Source: Rutidosis leptorrhynchoides
Taxonomy: Eukaryota; Streptophyta; Magnoliopsida; Asterales; Asteraceae
Direction: 5' to 3'
Length of the DNA stretch: 64,000 bases
Assembly (NCBI RefSeq): GCF_046630445.1
Contig: NC_092334.1
Span: 187,246,501-187,310,500, forward strand
Made by a program: the position numbers and the translations under genes
Part shown: positions 22,791 through 34,232 of the stretch, piece by piece
How positions within the stretch are numbered: position 1 is the stretch's first letter
Layout: the number at the start of each line of letters is the position of its first letter
Notes under the pieces: model-generated
What the model was told of the DNA's origin: nothing
Databases searched by the model: none
The model's input: the letters and a program-made list of their open reading frames with translations, nothing else

Positions 22791-22990
22791 ATAAACTAGC
22801 AAAGTAAATCAAATCTAAAATCCAACATGAAATTTTTTAAACAAAAATCACTCTATCAACATAATACTCACCAATTTCAAATCCGAACGACAGTTCCCAA
22901 ATTGACTATCTAGAACTTGATCCATAGGTCCCCCAAAGTTTGTGCATTGCTTCCACTTAACAGGCTCACTGTGTGCATATAACAAAACAG

Positions 22991-23322
22991 CAGTGGCGGA
23001 AATAGGTAAGGACGGGGGGCACCCGCCTCCAGTGGATTTGCAATTTTCAGTGTAAAAATTTTGGGTTTTTCGAGTTTGTCCCCGGTGGAATGTTTTTTTT
23101 TTGCCCCATAGCCTCCATATTTTGCCCCAAAACCTTCAAATTTTGTCCCAAAACCTCTAAATTTTGCCTAAAAACCTTCACATTTTGTCAAAAAACCTCC
23201 ACATTTTGCCCAAAAAACTTTAATATTTTGCTCAAAAACATTCAAATTTTATTCAAAAAAGTTGATAAGTTTTAAAAAAAAAAAGTTCGCCCCGGGTGAA
23301 AAAAATTTCTTTTTCGCCACTG
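22991..23322. mobile_element. hAT-type MITE, 332 bp
   Basis: Terminal inverted repeats CAGTGGCG(A/G)AA start at 22991 and end at 23322. The flanks are CAAAACAG (22983-22990) and CAAAAGAG (23323-23330), an 8-bp duplication with one mismatch, typical of hAT. Inside, from about 23093 to 23260, are around eight degenerate 21-22-bp repeats with the core ATTTTGCCCCAAAACCT. Confidence 0.88.
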
Positions 23323-23330
23323 CAAAAGAG

Positions 23331-24139
23331 TGTGTAAATATAATTTATATAATTATAATAAAATAATAAATATATATAAGAATAAATTGGAGACCTTGTG
23401 CTACCTCTTCCTAAATAAACAAACTACAGAAATTATACATGCAATTGGATCGCCATACTCTGGTGGCACCCAAACAACTTTTATAACACTTCTATCATTA
23501 ACCTAAATTTTCAATTAATTACTACTAATTAGCTTAATCAAAAGATTATCAACAATAACAAATTACTATTAAAAAAATTTAACTCAAAATACGAAACATT
23601 AACATATAATATTGAAATTGGAAAGTTAATGAGACGATATATTAACAAGATGATATAATTGAAAAAAACCCTTGAAATTAAAAGTTGAAGTAAAGAATGA
23701 TGAAGCTGGGTCACTGGTACCGAAGATGGCTATTGTTCCATCAACTGAACAAGTACCTAATCTTTGACCACAGTAGATCCATATAATCTGATTTCTAGTG
23801 TTTCGTTAATTTTCCCCTAATTTTTTTGGAGTTTTACGCTGCATTGTCGGGTTATTTTTTTGGTTGGAAAAGGAAACAAGTATGAGGAGCGAACTAGCAA
23901 GCGCAGAATCCTTTTTTTTTTTTCGTCGTCATAAACTTTTATAAAAATAGAAAACGAATTTTAAATTTCAAATATAAAAGAGGATTCTAATGAGACTCGT
24001 ACTTAGAAAACGGCTAAACTAAACAAACTATCTATACCAAGCCCCACCTAACCTAAACTGAAATACAACCAATCTAAATATAATAAATACAATGGAATAC
24101 GAATGATACACAAGAAATACAACGTAACATAATACCGAC
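23331..24139. other. No gene seen
   Basis: AT-rich sequence with a T-tract at about 23911-23923. No convincing coding signal. Confidence 0.55.
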
Positions 24140-24647
24140 TGATATCGCTCTAATTATACACATTTTATGTCACGATATCGGTTCCTTATTGTTATTTATT
24201 CACGAAAACTTGAAGACTTTTGCGGGTATTTTAGAGAAAATGATGATTTTAGCTCGAGAAGTCTTTGGTATATTGTTTCTGTTGATTTCAGCAAAGTGTT
24301 AGCTTTAAATAGACTCAAAATAAGATAAAACAGGAAAAAAATGAAGATTTGCTGAAGGAGTTTGGATCGCGGTCGCGATTAGGGCTATTCCGATCGCGAT
24401 AGATGGACAGAAGATGGAGTTTTTCGAAAACAGCCAATCCCGGTCGCGATTGAACGATTACGGTCGTGATGTTTCTTTTGTATCGCGGTCGCGATGTGCT
24501 GATTCCGGCCACGATGCGGGTCGGTGCTGGCCACTTTTCCTCCTACTATATAAACACGGGTTTTTAACCCTAAGGGGATATACAGCTTTGCACCTACGAA
24601 TTTTTGAGGGTTTTGACGACTATCATATATTCTTTGAAGATTAGTTC
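24140..24647 (+). repeat. Probable LTR fragment, cut by copia G
   Basis: Begins TGATATCGCTC and contains TATATAAA at 24547-24554. Upstream of that TATA box, copies of ATCGCGGTCGCGAT and variants lie at 24366, 24391, 24441, 24461 and 24482. This U3-like layout suggests a Gypsy LTR whose right part was lost or displaced when G inserted at 24648. No partner LTR is in the window. Confidence 0.4.
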
Positions 24648-25581
24648 TGTTGAGTCCCCAAAATAATTAAGGATTTAATTATGAAAAAACAGAATTTATT
24701 TTGCACTAAAATGTTATGTGCAGCCAACACAAGTTTGTTTATGTATAGACAGCAAATATTGTTATGTCGAGTGTTTTAGTATGCTGCCTAGTCTACCAGC
24801 ACAATGTAGAGAGTATTTTTCGAACAGTACAGGATGAGTACCCAGCAATTCAAGTATATCAAGTGACTCAGCATGAGAAGAACCAGTAAACCTGGTAAGA
24901 AGCATACAACACAAGACAGCCATGCTTCATTACAAGCATGGTGGTTTTCTGAGTGGTCTACATCAAGTGTACTATTCAACAGAAGTCAAAGACAAAGTTG
25001 AACAGAAAAGGACACGCGTCGGCGGCTGACAAGTGACCTTACAAGACCACGTGGGAATGCAGAAGTTTAACGCATGCGCAGACATGTGTTATACTTTGTC
25101 AATGCCTAAGGAACACAACATTCTATTTGTTTAAACAAATAGTGGTGCCAAACCGAATTGAGGTGTTCCTGCAAATAGCTACCATAGAGGAAAGAGGAGA
25201 GCACGCTCTCTGATGCAATTGTCCCCACAAGTACAGGCATCCTATGTACCAGTGGACAATAGAACAATTACACGGATAATATGACTAGTATAAATTGACG
25301 TATCCACTATTGTAACAACTAGTGGTGTGTGTTTTATTATTTAGAGTCCAAAACGTGTAATAGCTTTAAGTTATCCTCATAGCTATAACCTAGGTAAATC
25401 TGTATCAACCAACTATCATTCCGCCAAGGATACTTGTAATTCTTTGTGATATAATCAATAAAGAATAAACCGTTGAAAACTTACCTGTGACTCTATTTAA
25501 TTTATATGCTTGAATACTAATTGAAAGAAATTGTATTCACCCCCCTCTACAATACTCATGTTGTTTATCAAGGGACCAACA
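24648..25581 (+). repeat. 5' LTR of copia G
   Basis: 934 bp from TGTTGAGTCCCC to GGGACCAACA, so the ends are inverted copies of each other. TATAAAT lies at 25289-25295. It ends two bases before the primer site. Confidence 0.85.
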
Positions 25582-25583
25582 AC

Positions 25584-25595
25584 TGGTATCAGAGC
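25584..25595 (+). other. Primer-binding site of copia G
   Basis: TGGTATCAGAGC, matching plant initiator Met tRNA. Confidence 0.92.
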
Positions 25596-25636
25596 TTCAG
25601 TCTTGATAATTTAATATCTTGGATCTGAATTCTCAC

Positions 25637-26945
25637 ATGGCTGCATATTCAAATACAGCTTACCTTGAAAATGGCTCATCCAATAGACCACCCAAATTCG
25701 ATGAAGATGAGTATGAAACTTGGAAGGCAAGATTCATGCTTCACCTTGAGTCTATTGACCCACTCATGCCTGGCATTGCCACAGATGGTCTATTTATCCC
25801 TACTGAGACTATTGATAGTGTTCCAGCTACAGCTAACACTCCTGCCATTCATGGCAGAGAAGTCGTTCTCACCCATTCTAGATGGGATGCTGAGGATAAA
25901 CGCCGTGTTGGACTTGACCCTAAGATCAGAACCTTGTTAGCTATAACTTTACCTAACCCATTGTTCAAACTGATTAAGGGAAAGCTGAATGCTAAGCTTA
26001 TGTTGGACTATCTAGATGTCACCTATGAGGGTATGAGTGAGATAAGGCAGAACAGGATGATTTCTTTGAAAAGAGAGTATGAAATGTTCTTTGCCTACAA
26101 GAGTGAAACCCTTAAGCAAACCTCCATTAGGTTTAACTCCTTGATTGCTGACCTGATTACTTTACAAATCACATATACTGATTTTGAACAAGTAAACAAA
26201 TTCATTGACTCACTGCCTACTAAATGGAAACCTGTTACTGACCCTTTGAGAACCACTCAGACCTTAAAGAACTTCAACATGTCTTCTCTCTACAGTACAC
26301 TGTGGAACCATGAGAAGGCAGAAGCAAAGTTTGAACTTAACCTGAAAGAAAATTTTAAGTCTGTCCCTACCACTTCAAAATCTTCTAAGTCAGATGACAC
26401 TGCTCTTATTGCTGCTGCTAAAAAGAAAGCTCAGAAAGCTTTACTGGTTCAAAAGTTGATGGCAGAAGAAGAGTCAGCTGAGGATGAGGTGGATAGTGGT
26501 ACTGGGTCTGAAGAAAGCAGTGATGATGAAGATGATGTAGAAGGGTTTGCTGAAGGTATGGCTTTGCTGGGTAGGCAGTTCAAAAGGTTCAATCATAATA
26601 GAACCAGCAAGTCATTCAAAGGGAGTAAGAAACCGAGTGCTAGGTATAGCAGAAAATCAGTCAATGGTCCTAAATCTGAGTGTTACAACTGTGGGAAGGT
26701 TGTACATTTTGCAGCTGAATGCATGTATAGAAAACCTTCTATCTCACATGCTAACTCTTTCTCAAAAGCTGACAAGTACAAGAACAAGTACAAAGCTATG
26801 AAAGCTCAGAAGAAGGAAAGTGCTAAGGCTGATAAGAATGGAAAGAAGCCAGAAAAGGTTTTAGTTGCTGAGCATCATGATTGGGATGAAACCAGCTCTT
26901 CCTCATCGTCTGACAGTGATACTGATGATGATGGTGCTGGTTATG
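25637..26945 (+). pseudogene. Copia G gag, cut by element C
   Basis: ATG at 25637 opens a frame of about 436 codons without a stop up to the insertion. It has an N-terminal copia gag domain (FDEDEYETWKARFMLHL), a UBN2-like central region (VNKFIDSLPTKWKPV), a Glu/Asp-rich stretch near residues 275-305, and one knuckle CYNCGKVVHFAAEC at about 349-362. A Lys-rich and then Ser/Asp-rich tail follows. The frame runs into the LTR of C and stops at TGA 26948-26950. Protease and pol are not in the window. Before the insertion this gag was probably intact. Confidence 0.9.
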
Positions 26946-28670
26946 TGTGACGCTCCGTACAAAATCATCGTGTAAGGTTCATCAACAACAGGATCTTTAC
27001 AAGGTCAAACACTATATGCTGTTTGAAAACCAGTTTTGCATTCATAAAAAGATAGCGTTTTACAAAGATAACGTGCTTCCTATGAATAGAAGCATGAGCA
27101 TAAGTATGTGACCCAAAGGTCGTTACAAAGCCATTATTTGAAAATAACATAAGTTACGAATGTAAAATAAAAGTTCCATGATTGAGACATCTCTAAGTAA
27201 TGCAGCGGAAATCTAACATAGCAGGTCCATAACAGCAAGTCTATAACAGCAAGTCTATAACACCAAGATAGAAAGTCTAACAGCGGAAGCAACAACGTCT
27301 AAGCACCTGAGAAATACACGCTTAAAAAGGTCAACACGAATGTTGGTGAGCTATAGTTTGTTTGTTAACAGTAATGTAATGTAGATCACGAGTTATCGTA
27401 TTCAAAACAGTATGAAAAGTATATGTTTAACCGTGGGCTCCCGGTAACTAACCTAACGTAATAATAATACCCCCTAAAAGTACACTTGGCGAGTGCGTAT
27501 GTCCTCGAAGTATTAAACACCCGTTAAATTCTAGCGCGACTAGCCCGAGTGGGGATGTCAAACCCTATGGATCCATATCTAAGATTCGCGTTCACCTGTT
27601 CAAAAACCAATGACTAAACGTTATAGTGCTAAGGGGAAAGTTTATGCCGTTATATAACCCACACATATGTAAAGTTTAAGTACTCGTGTAAAATAAGTAA
27701 AACATAAAAAGCGCATGTATTCTCAGTCCCAAAAATAGTAAAGTAGTAAAAATGGATGCTATAACTCACAGTGAATAAGCAGTAAAAGTCGATACGAGGT
27801 AAGTAAGCAAGTAAGTCGGTCCGAAAGGTCGTCAACCTAAGTCAAAGGTTACTAGGTCAGTATGTTGTCCCAAAAGCTTTAAAAGTACATAAACTAAGTC
27901 TTAAGTGTCATCATCGTCATCATCATCGTTCGTAAAAGATAAAGTAAGTTTGACAAAAGTAGTGATCGAAACAATAGGCTGACTTCGGTCAGCTGCTACG
28001 ACCTTTATACAAAACGAAAAGACACGTAGTCAGTGGCTATGGCTCCGTATATGAGTCCTATAACCGCTGACCAATTTTCAGAACCTAGCACGTCTTCGTT
28101 TGACCGTGGAAACGGTTTAAGTGCGAGTAGGTCAGAAATTTCAGCACAACATTACAAAGGCGTAGTGACTTTCGGAAGGCTATAAATCCTAAACCGTATA
28201 TCGGATTAAGACGAGGCCTAAACGAAAAGTCATCTACTCGAAATGAACTAACTGAAAATCAGTTTTCCAGAAGTCCAGGAATCTGATCAGATCCCGAAAA
28301 GCAGTAAACAAGTGCTTCGGTGGGGTTCTTGGTGCTTGATGCTCATCACGGTTCTCATCCTTGATGCTTGTAGCTTCAAGTGTACAACTCATTGATGGGT
28401 TAGCATCACCTTGACCAAGATTCAACCATCAACACACAATATGTTAAGACCAAGTAAGAATACAACTCATTTAAGAGTCTTAGATGGATGATGAACCAAG
28501 GTTACATCATATCCTTAGTCTTAACACAAATACAAGTTCTATTTACAACTAAAGCTACAAACTTTACTTCAATCAAACAAGTATGAACACAATCTTAAAC
28601 AAATAAAGTAATGGAACCCTAAGCTAGAGAGCTTGTATCCTTTTCACACAAGGTATGAGATTACAAAGTT

Positions 28671-29035
28671 AGAAAGCTTGAATCTTTGGTGTTCTTGAAG
28701 ATCTTGAAGCATAAAGCTTGGATCTTTAAGTTACATGAAGACCACAAACACAAGTTTTGATCTTTATAACAAAATAATGAGATCATAAGTTAGAAAACTT
28801 AGATCCAACAAAAGAAATGAAGATTCAAAGCTAGAAAGCTTGAATCTTGGTTGTTCTTGAAGATCTTGAAGCATAAAGCTTAGATCTTTAAGTTACATGA
28901 AGATTACAAACACATGTTTGAATCTTTATAACAAAATAACATGATTAAAGCTAAAAGATTTAGATCTACAAAATAGGTGAAGATTCAAAGCTAGAAAGCT
29001 TGAATCTTCCATGTTCTTGAAGGATTCAAATCCAT
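28671..29035. repeat. Tandem repeat of about 160 bp in the C LTR
   Basis: AGAAAGCTTGAATCTT recurs at 28671, 28833 and 28993, and the sequence between the copies aligns. About two and a third units. The other LTR is cut before this region, so it is unknown whether both carried it. Confidence 0.8.
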
Positions 29036-29245
29036 GTTTGGATCTACAAGATGTAATCAAGATCAAAGCTAAAAAGCTAGACCCATTTGATGATGATGAT
29101 GAATTCGTGAAAGAGAAGGGAAGAAGAAGAAGAAAAATCAAATGCTTACAATTTTTAGAGAGAGAAAGGCTAGAGAAAGAATTAGAGAGTAAGTGTGTGT
29201 AAATTGCAAATGAGATCAAGTGTGAAATGGGTGAAATAAGGCTTG

Positions 29246-29253
29246 TATTTATA
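29246..29253 (-). promoter_or_regulatory. TATA box in the C LTR
   Basis: TATAAATA on the minus strand, in the orientation of C's genes. In this 3' LTR copy it would drive transcription leftwards into copia G gag. Confidence 0.5.
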
Positions 29254-29896
29254 GGTGGTGAGGTGAGGGAGGGGTGATGGTGGCCGTGGGAATTGGTTGG
29301 GGACAAGGGGGAGACCTTTTTACTTTTTGGTTAATGGTTGTCTAAAGTTGGTGCTTATGTTAGGATCCCATGCAACATTAAGGATAATGCTTAACAAAAA
29401 TGCTAGTATGTTCCCTCTAATAAATAGGCATTTGTCTTACTTATTATTGGGTCACTAGCTATTTATAATTGGGCTAATTAAATAGTCCGCTAGCTAGTGT
29501 AGGGTAAGCTAAGGTCCAACAAGGTAGAAAGTCCAACAAGACTAACTAGTGTGCTCTAGTAAATTACTAAGCGTAATTAAGCATCCAAAAACCAAAGTAA
29601 TTGTTATTATAAAATAACAATTAGTATTTCGTATTCATAATATTCCGATTACGAAAAAAGTTAAACGTGTACGCAGTACGCAGTTCGTTTTAAATGTCAA
29701 GTAACACTAACGGTCATAAAGGCTTCCGGGGATCAAGTTAAGTATCCTACAAACTTAATGACACGTTTTAACATATAAATGAAAGTAATCAACATGTAGG
29801 GAGTTCCCAGAGTATAATATAGCTCAGTACGCACAAATACGCAGTTTCGCGAAAACACAAAGCACAAAAGCAAGTCGAAAAAGTCGGGTCATTACA

Positions 29897-29909
29897 TTAC
29901 CCACCTTTT
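29897..29909 (-). other. Polypurine tract of element C
   Basis: AAAAGGTGGGTAA on the minus strand, next to the 3' LTR. Confidence 0.75.
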
Positions 29910-29914
29910 AATGA

Positions 29915-29933
29915 AAATTTCATCCCGAAATTT
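29915..29933 (-). other. Conserved inverted repeat at the pol stop (C)
   Basis: AAATTTCGGGATGAAATTT on the minus strand. One stem base is changed (CG to TG), which fits deamination of a methylated CpG. Confidence 0.75.
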
Positions 29934-32900
29934 AAGCTGAGGTAGATGGTGGATTCGGGAAAAGGTGAGGGTACTTCTGCATAATTTGATCCTCTCGTTC
30001 CCAAGTAAACTCGGGTCCTCGTTTTGCATTCCATCAGACTCGGACGATCAGAATCTTGTTGCATTTCAAGGTCTTGACCTCACGGTCCATAATTTCGACA
30101 GGTTCTTCCACGAAATGAAGTTTGTCGTCAATGGTAAGCTCTTCTAGTGGTATGATAAGTTTCGGTTCCGCAAGACATTTCTTCAGATTCGACACATGGA
30201 AGGTGGGGTGAAAAGCACTCAACTGAGTCGGGAGATCCAAACGGTAAGCAACGGGTCCAATACGCTCTAAGATCTCGAAAGGACCAATGTATCGCGGATT
30301 TAACTTTCCACGCTTTCCGAAACGGATTACACCTCTCCAAGGTGCGACTTTCAACATCACGCGGTCACCTACTTGAAATTTGAAATCTTTACGTTGAAGG
30401 TCGGCATAGCTCTTTTGACGGTCACGGGCAGTCTTGAGCCTTGCTTGAATTTGAACAATCTTCTCGGTTATTTCATGGATGAGTTCGGGTCCGGTGAGTT
30501 GCTTTTCACCTACTTCGGCCCAACAGATAGGAGAACGACTTCTACGGCCATACAAGGCTTCGATAGGTGCGGCTTTAATGCTCGCGTGATAGCTGTTGTT
30601 GTAAGAGAATTCAGCTAAAGGCAAATGCTTCTCCCAAGCTTTTTCGAAATCGATAACACATGCTCGCAACATGTCCTCCAGGGTTAGAATCGTGCGTTTG
30701 CTTTGTCCGTCGGTCTGCGGGTGATATGCGGTACTGATATCAAGACGCGTTCCCAAGGCTTCTTACAAAGAACGCCAAAATCTAGAACCAAAACGGGTAT
30801 CTCGGTCTGAAATGATTGATAAGGGCACACCATGACGAGATACAATTTCCTTTATATATAGCTGAGTGAGTTTGTCCATCGTATCAGTTTCCTTCATGGC
30901 TAGGAAGTATGCAGATTTGGTAAGACGGTCAACGATAACCCAAATGGTATCATATCCTCATACCGTCTTCGGTAGCTTCGTGATGAAGTCCATTGTTATT
31001 CCTTCCCACTTCCATTGTGGGATTTTGGGCTGCTGAAGTAATCCGGATGGCATCTGATGTTCGGCCTTAACCTTCGAACAAGTCAAACACTTTCCAACAT
31101 ATGCTACAACATCCCTTTTGAGGTTCGGCCACCAATATTGAACCTTGAGGTCGTGGTACATCTTACCAGCTCCTGGATGAATTGAATACCTTGACTTGTG
31201 GGCTTCGTCTAGAATAAGGCTCCGTAGATCTCCATAACTAGGTACCCATATTCTCCCAGCAAAGTATCGGAGTCCAGTCTCCTTGACCTCAAATCGAGAA
31301 ACGAGAATGTTCAGGTGCTCTTGCATAATATTCTCCTCCTTGAGAGCCTCTTCTTGAGCTACGCGGATCTGGCTATTGAAATTCGAATGGATGGTGATGT
31401 TCAAGGCACGGACACGAAGAGGTACCATTCTCTCCTTTCGGCTCAAGGCATCGGCTACAACATTTGCCTTACCAGGATGGTAACGGAGTTCACAATCATA
31501 GTCGTTCAACGTCTCAATCCATCGACGCTGTCTCATGTTTAGCTGCTTCTGATTAAAGATGTGCTGGAGGCTTTTATGGTCGGTGAAGATAGTGCTCTTA
31601 GTTCCATAAAGATAGTGTCTCCATAGTTTGAGCGCAAAGACGACAGCTCCAAGCTCGAGATCATGAGTAGTGTAATTTCGCTCGTAAATCTTCAGTTGTC
31701 GAGAGGCGTAAGCAATAACCTTTGTTCGTTGCATCAATACACAACCAAAGCCATATTTTGAAGCATCGCAATACACAACGAAGTCATCACTGCCTTCAGT
31801 TAAGGACAAGATAGGTACGGAGGTTAACTCCTGCTTCAGAGTTTGGAATGCCGACTCTTGTTCGGGTTCCCAAACGAATTTCTTCCCCTTATGAGTCAAT
31901 GCGGTTAATGGTCGTGCAATCAGAGAGAAACCTTCAATGAACCTTCGGTAATAACCTCCAAGACCTAAGAATTGACGAATATGAGTAGGAGTAGTGGGGG
32001 TTTCCCACTTGCTGATAGCTTCGATCTTCGCGGGATCGACTTTGATACCCTGATCGCTCACGATATGACCAAGAAATTAGACTTCCTTCAGCCAAAATTC
32101 ACACTTGGAGAATTTGGCATAGAGTTGCTCTTGTCTCAAGAGTTCCAACACTAGTCGAAGATGTTGCTCATGTTCTGCTTCACTTCTGGAATAGATGAGG
32201 ATATCATCTATGAAGACGATAACGAACTTGTCCAAGTACGGCTTACATACTCGATTCATGAGATCCATAAACACGGCAGGTGCATTGGTTAAACCGAATG
32301 GCATCACGAGAAACTCATAATGACCATAACGGGTTCTGAATGCAGTCTTCATCACATCACTCTCCTTCACCCTCAACTGGTGATAACCTGATCGCAAATT
32401 GATCTTGGAGTAAACGCTGGATCCTTGCAGCTGATAAAAAAGATCGTCAATTCTGGGAAGGGGATACCGATTCTTAATCTTCAACTTGTTCAGTTCACGA
32501 TAATCGATACACATGCGGAAAGATCCGTCCTTCTTCTTCATGAAAAAAACAGGTGCGTCTCAAGGCGATGAACTCAGTTGGATAAATCCGCGGTCTAGCG
32601 GTCTCAGGTGCGTGAGCTACAGGTGCATCTCCTGGTACTAGATCAATCTGAAACTCTACTGATCACGGCGGCGGTAATCCCGACAACTCTTCTGGAAAGA
32701 CGTATGAAAATTCGTTCACAATTCGTACATCATCTACGCTCTTTTCCTCGGTTTCTAGCTTCTTCACGTGTGCTAAAACAGCAAAACGTCCTTTCTTCAT
32801 AACCTTTTGTGCCTTCAAGCAACTAATAAGGTTAAACTTCGGACTACATCTCTCTCCATAGACGATCAGTGGTTCTCCATCTTCGCGAGGTATCCGAAGA

Positions 32901-33325
32901 ATCTTCTCTCCACAGATTACTTCGGCTCTTACCTTAGACAACCAGTCCTTACCAACCATCACATCAAAGCTTCCCAACTTGATGGGTATCAAATCAATCT
33001 CAAAATCCACTCCAGCTAAGTTAATAATACCTCCTCGGCCAATTTGGTCGACTTTCTCAAGTTTTCCATTGGCAACCTCAACAAGCATACTCTCGTCCAA
33101 AGGTACTAACGACCAATCTATCTTAGAGCAAAAGTGTGTACATACATAACTCCTATCGGCACCAGTATCAAACAAGACAGAAGCTAATAGTTTATTGATA
33201 GTGAATGTACCTGTAACCAAGTCAGGATCCTTGCGGGCATCTTTGGCGTTCATGTTGAAGACTCTTCCACGTGCTGGCCCGCCATCCTTCTTCTTGTTAG
33301 GACATTCATTCTTAAAGTGACCCTA
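29932..33325 (-). pseudogene. Element C protease, RT, RNase H and integrase, broken
   Basis: From right to left: protease (LFDTGADRSYV near 33165), reverse transcriptase (FIDDILIYS near 32200), RNase H ([13 protein letters not shown] near 31760), integrase HHCC region near 31100-31200, integrase core, and the chromodomain-like tail down to 29932. In-frame stops lie near 33323, 32663, 32077, 30955, 30757 and 30034. At least two (32663, 30034) look like CGA turned to TGA. A short deletion near 32590 removes the segment between protease and reverse transcriptase. Catalytic residues are still visible in each piece, but no full protein can be made. Confidence 0.9.
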
Positions 33326-34232
33326 CTGGCCGCATTCAAAACACTCCCTGGGCCCATTCAGATTTGTCCTCACCGCTGGGGTAGTGATCTTACAATCCTT
33401 GCCGACATGTCCAGTCCTTTTGCACTTCTCACACACTACGTTGCAGTATCCAGTGTGATGCTTGTAGCATCTCTTACACTGAGGAAGGGTGCCTTTGTAG
33501 TTAGGGTTCGAGCTAGGGTTCGGGTTTGAGTTCCTCCAGTCGTTGTTTCCCTTGAAGTTTTCATACCTCTTAGCTGGGTTCTGATCAAAACCTTTACCTT
33601 TGTTTTTGTCCCACTTACGTTTCCTATTACTAGCTCCTGATTCCGATTTCACCTTTTCTGGTTCTTGTTGGGTAATCTGATTCATCAGGGTGTGTGCCAT
33701 GCGCATAGCTTTTGGGACATTTGCTGGTTTCGAAGAGGTGACATTTCCCTGAATGGTCTTGGGAAGTCCCCACAAATACCGTTCCATTTGCTTAAATTCA
33801 GGGGTAACCATCGTGAGGTACATCAAAGCCAACTCCAAGTACCTTCGGTTATAGCCATCAAGGTCAGTTCCTACAACCTTCAGTTCTAAAAACTCCGCTT
33901 CCATCTTCTGAATTTCGGTTCTAGGGCAGTATTCCTCGATCATAGCACTCTTAAACTCTTCCCATGGTGTAGCATATGCCACGTCAATTCCCTGAGCCTG
34001 GGCGAGTATGTTCCACCAGGTTAAAGTGCCATCCAACAAAGTGCAGGATGCGAACTTAGTTTTGTTCACTTCAGAACAGTTACTCACACGGAACACAGAT
34101 TCCAATTTCTCAAACCATCTCGTTAGCCCAACTGGTCCTTCAGTACCACTGAAATTGGGGGGCTTGCAGCTCTGGAATTCCTTATAAGTACACCCGTTCT
34201 GAATAGCTGGGTTAGCCGGTGGAGCTGGAGCA
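33323..34232 (-). pseudogene. Element C gag, main part
   Basis: Carries the gag box (CTYKEFQSCKPPNFSGTEG), the capsid region with a LTWWN motif and two zinc knuckles near 33330-33480 (CEKCKRTGHVGKDC, then CFECG before a stop). The missing N-terminal 34 or so residues are at 43686-43788, on the other side of element B. A TAG at 33323-33325 ends the frame inside the last knuckle. Confidence 0.9.
34228..34232. repeat. Target-site duplication of element B (left)
   Basis: GAGCA before the left LTR, identical to 43686-43690 after the right LTR. Confidence 0.93.

Larger units (their letters stand above)
24648..26945 (+). mobile_element. Ty1/copia retrotransposon G, 5' part only
   Basis: LTR, Met primer site and gag are present. 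The element is interrupted at 26946 by element C, and the rest should lie beyond the right end of the window. TTATG (26941-26945) is the expected left copy of C's target duplication. Confidence 0.88.
26946..29896 (-). repeat. 3' LTR of element C
   Basis: 2951 bp from TGTGACGCTCCG to CGGGTCATTACA. The first 1.6 kb aligns with 45206-46775. From about 28671 it holds a roughly 160-bp tandem repeat (units near 28671, 28833 and 28993). TATAAATA occurs on the minus strand at 29246-29253. Confidence 0.92.

Noticed and set aside
23090-23275. Cys/Phe-rich 61-codon ORF
   Set aside because: It is the translation of the 21-22-bp tandem repeat inside a hAT MITE.
28926-29306. 126-codon Ser/Leu-rich minus-strand ORF in the C LTR
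   Set aside because: It lies within a tandem-repeat and TATA region of an LTR; no domain, and the partner LTR is missing here.
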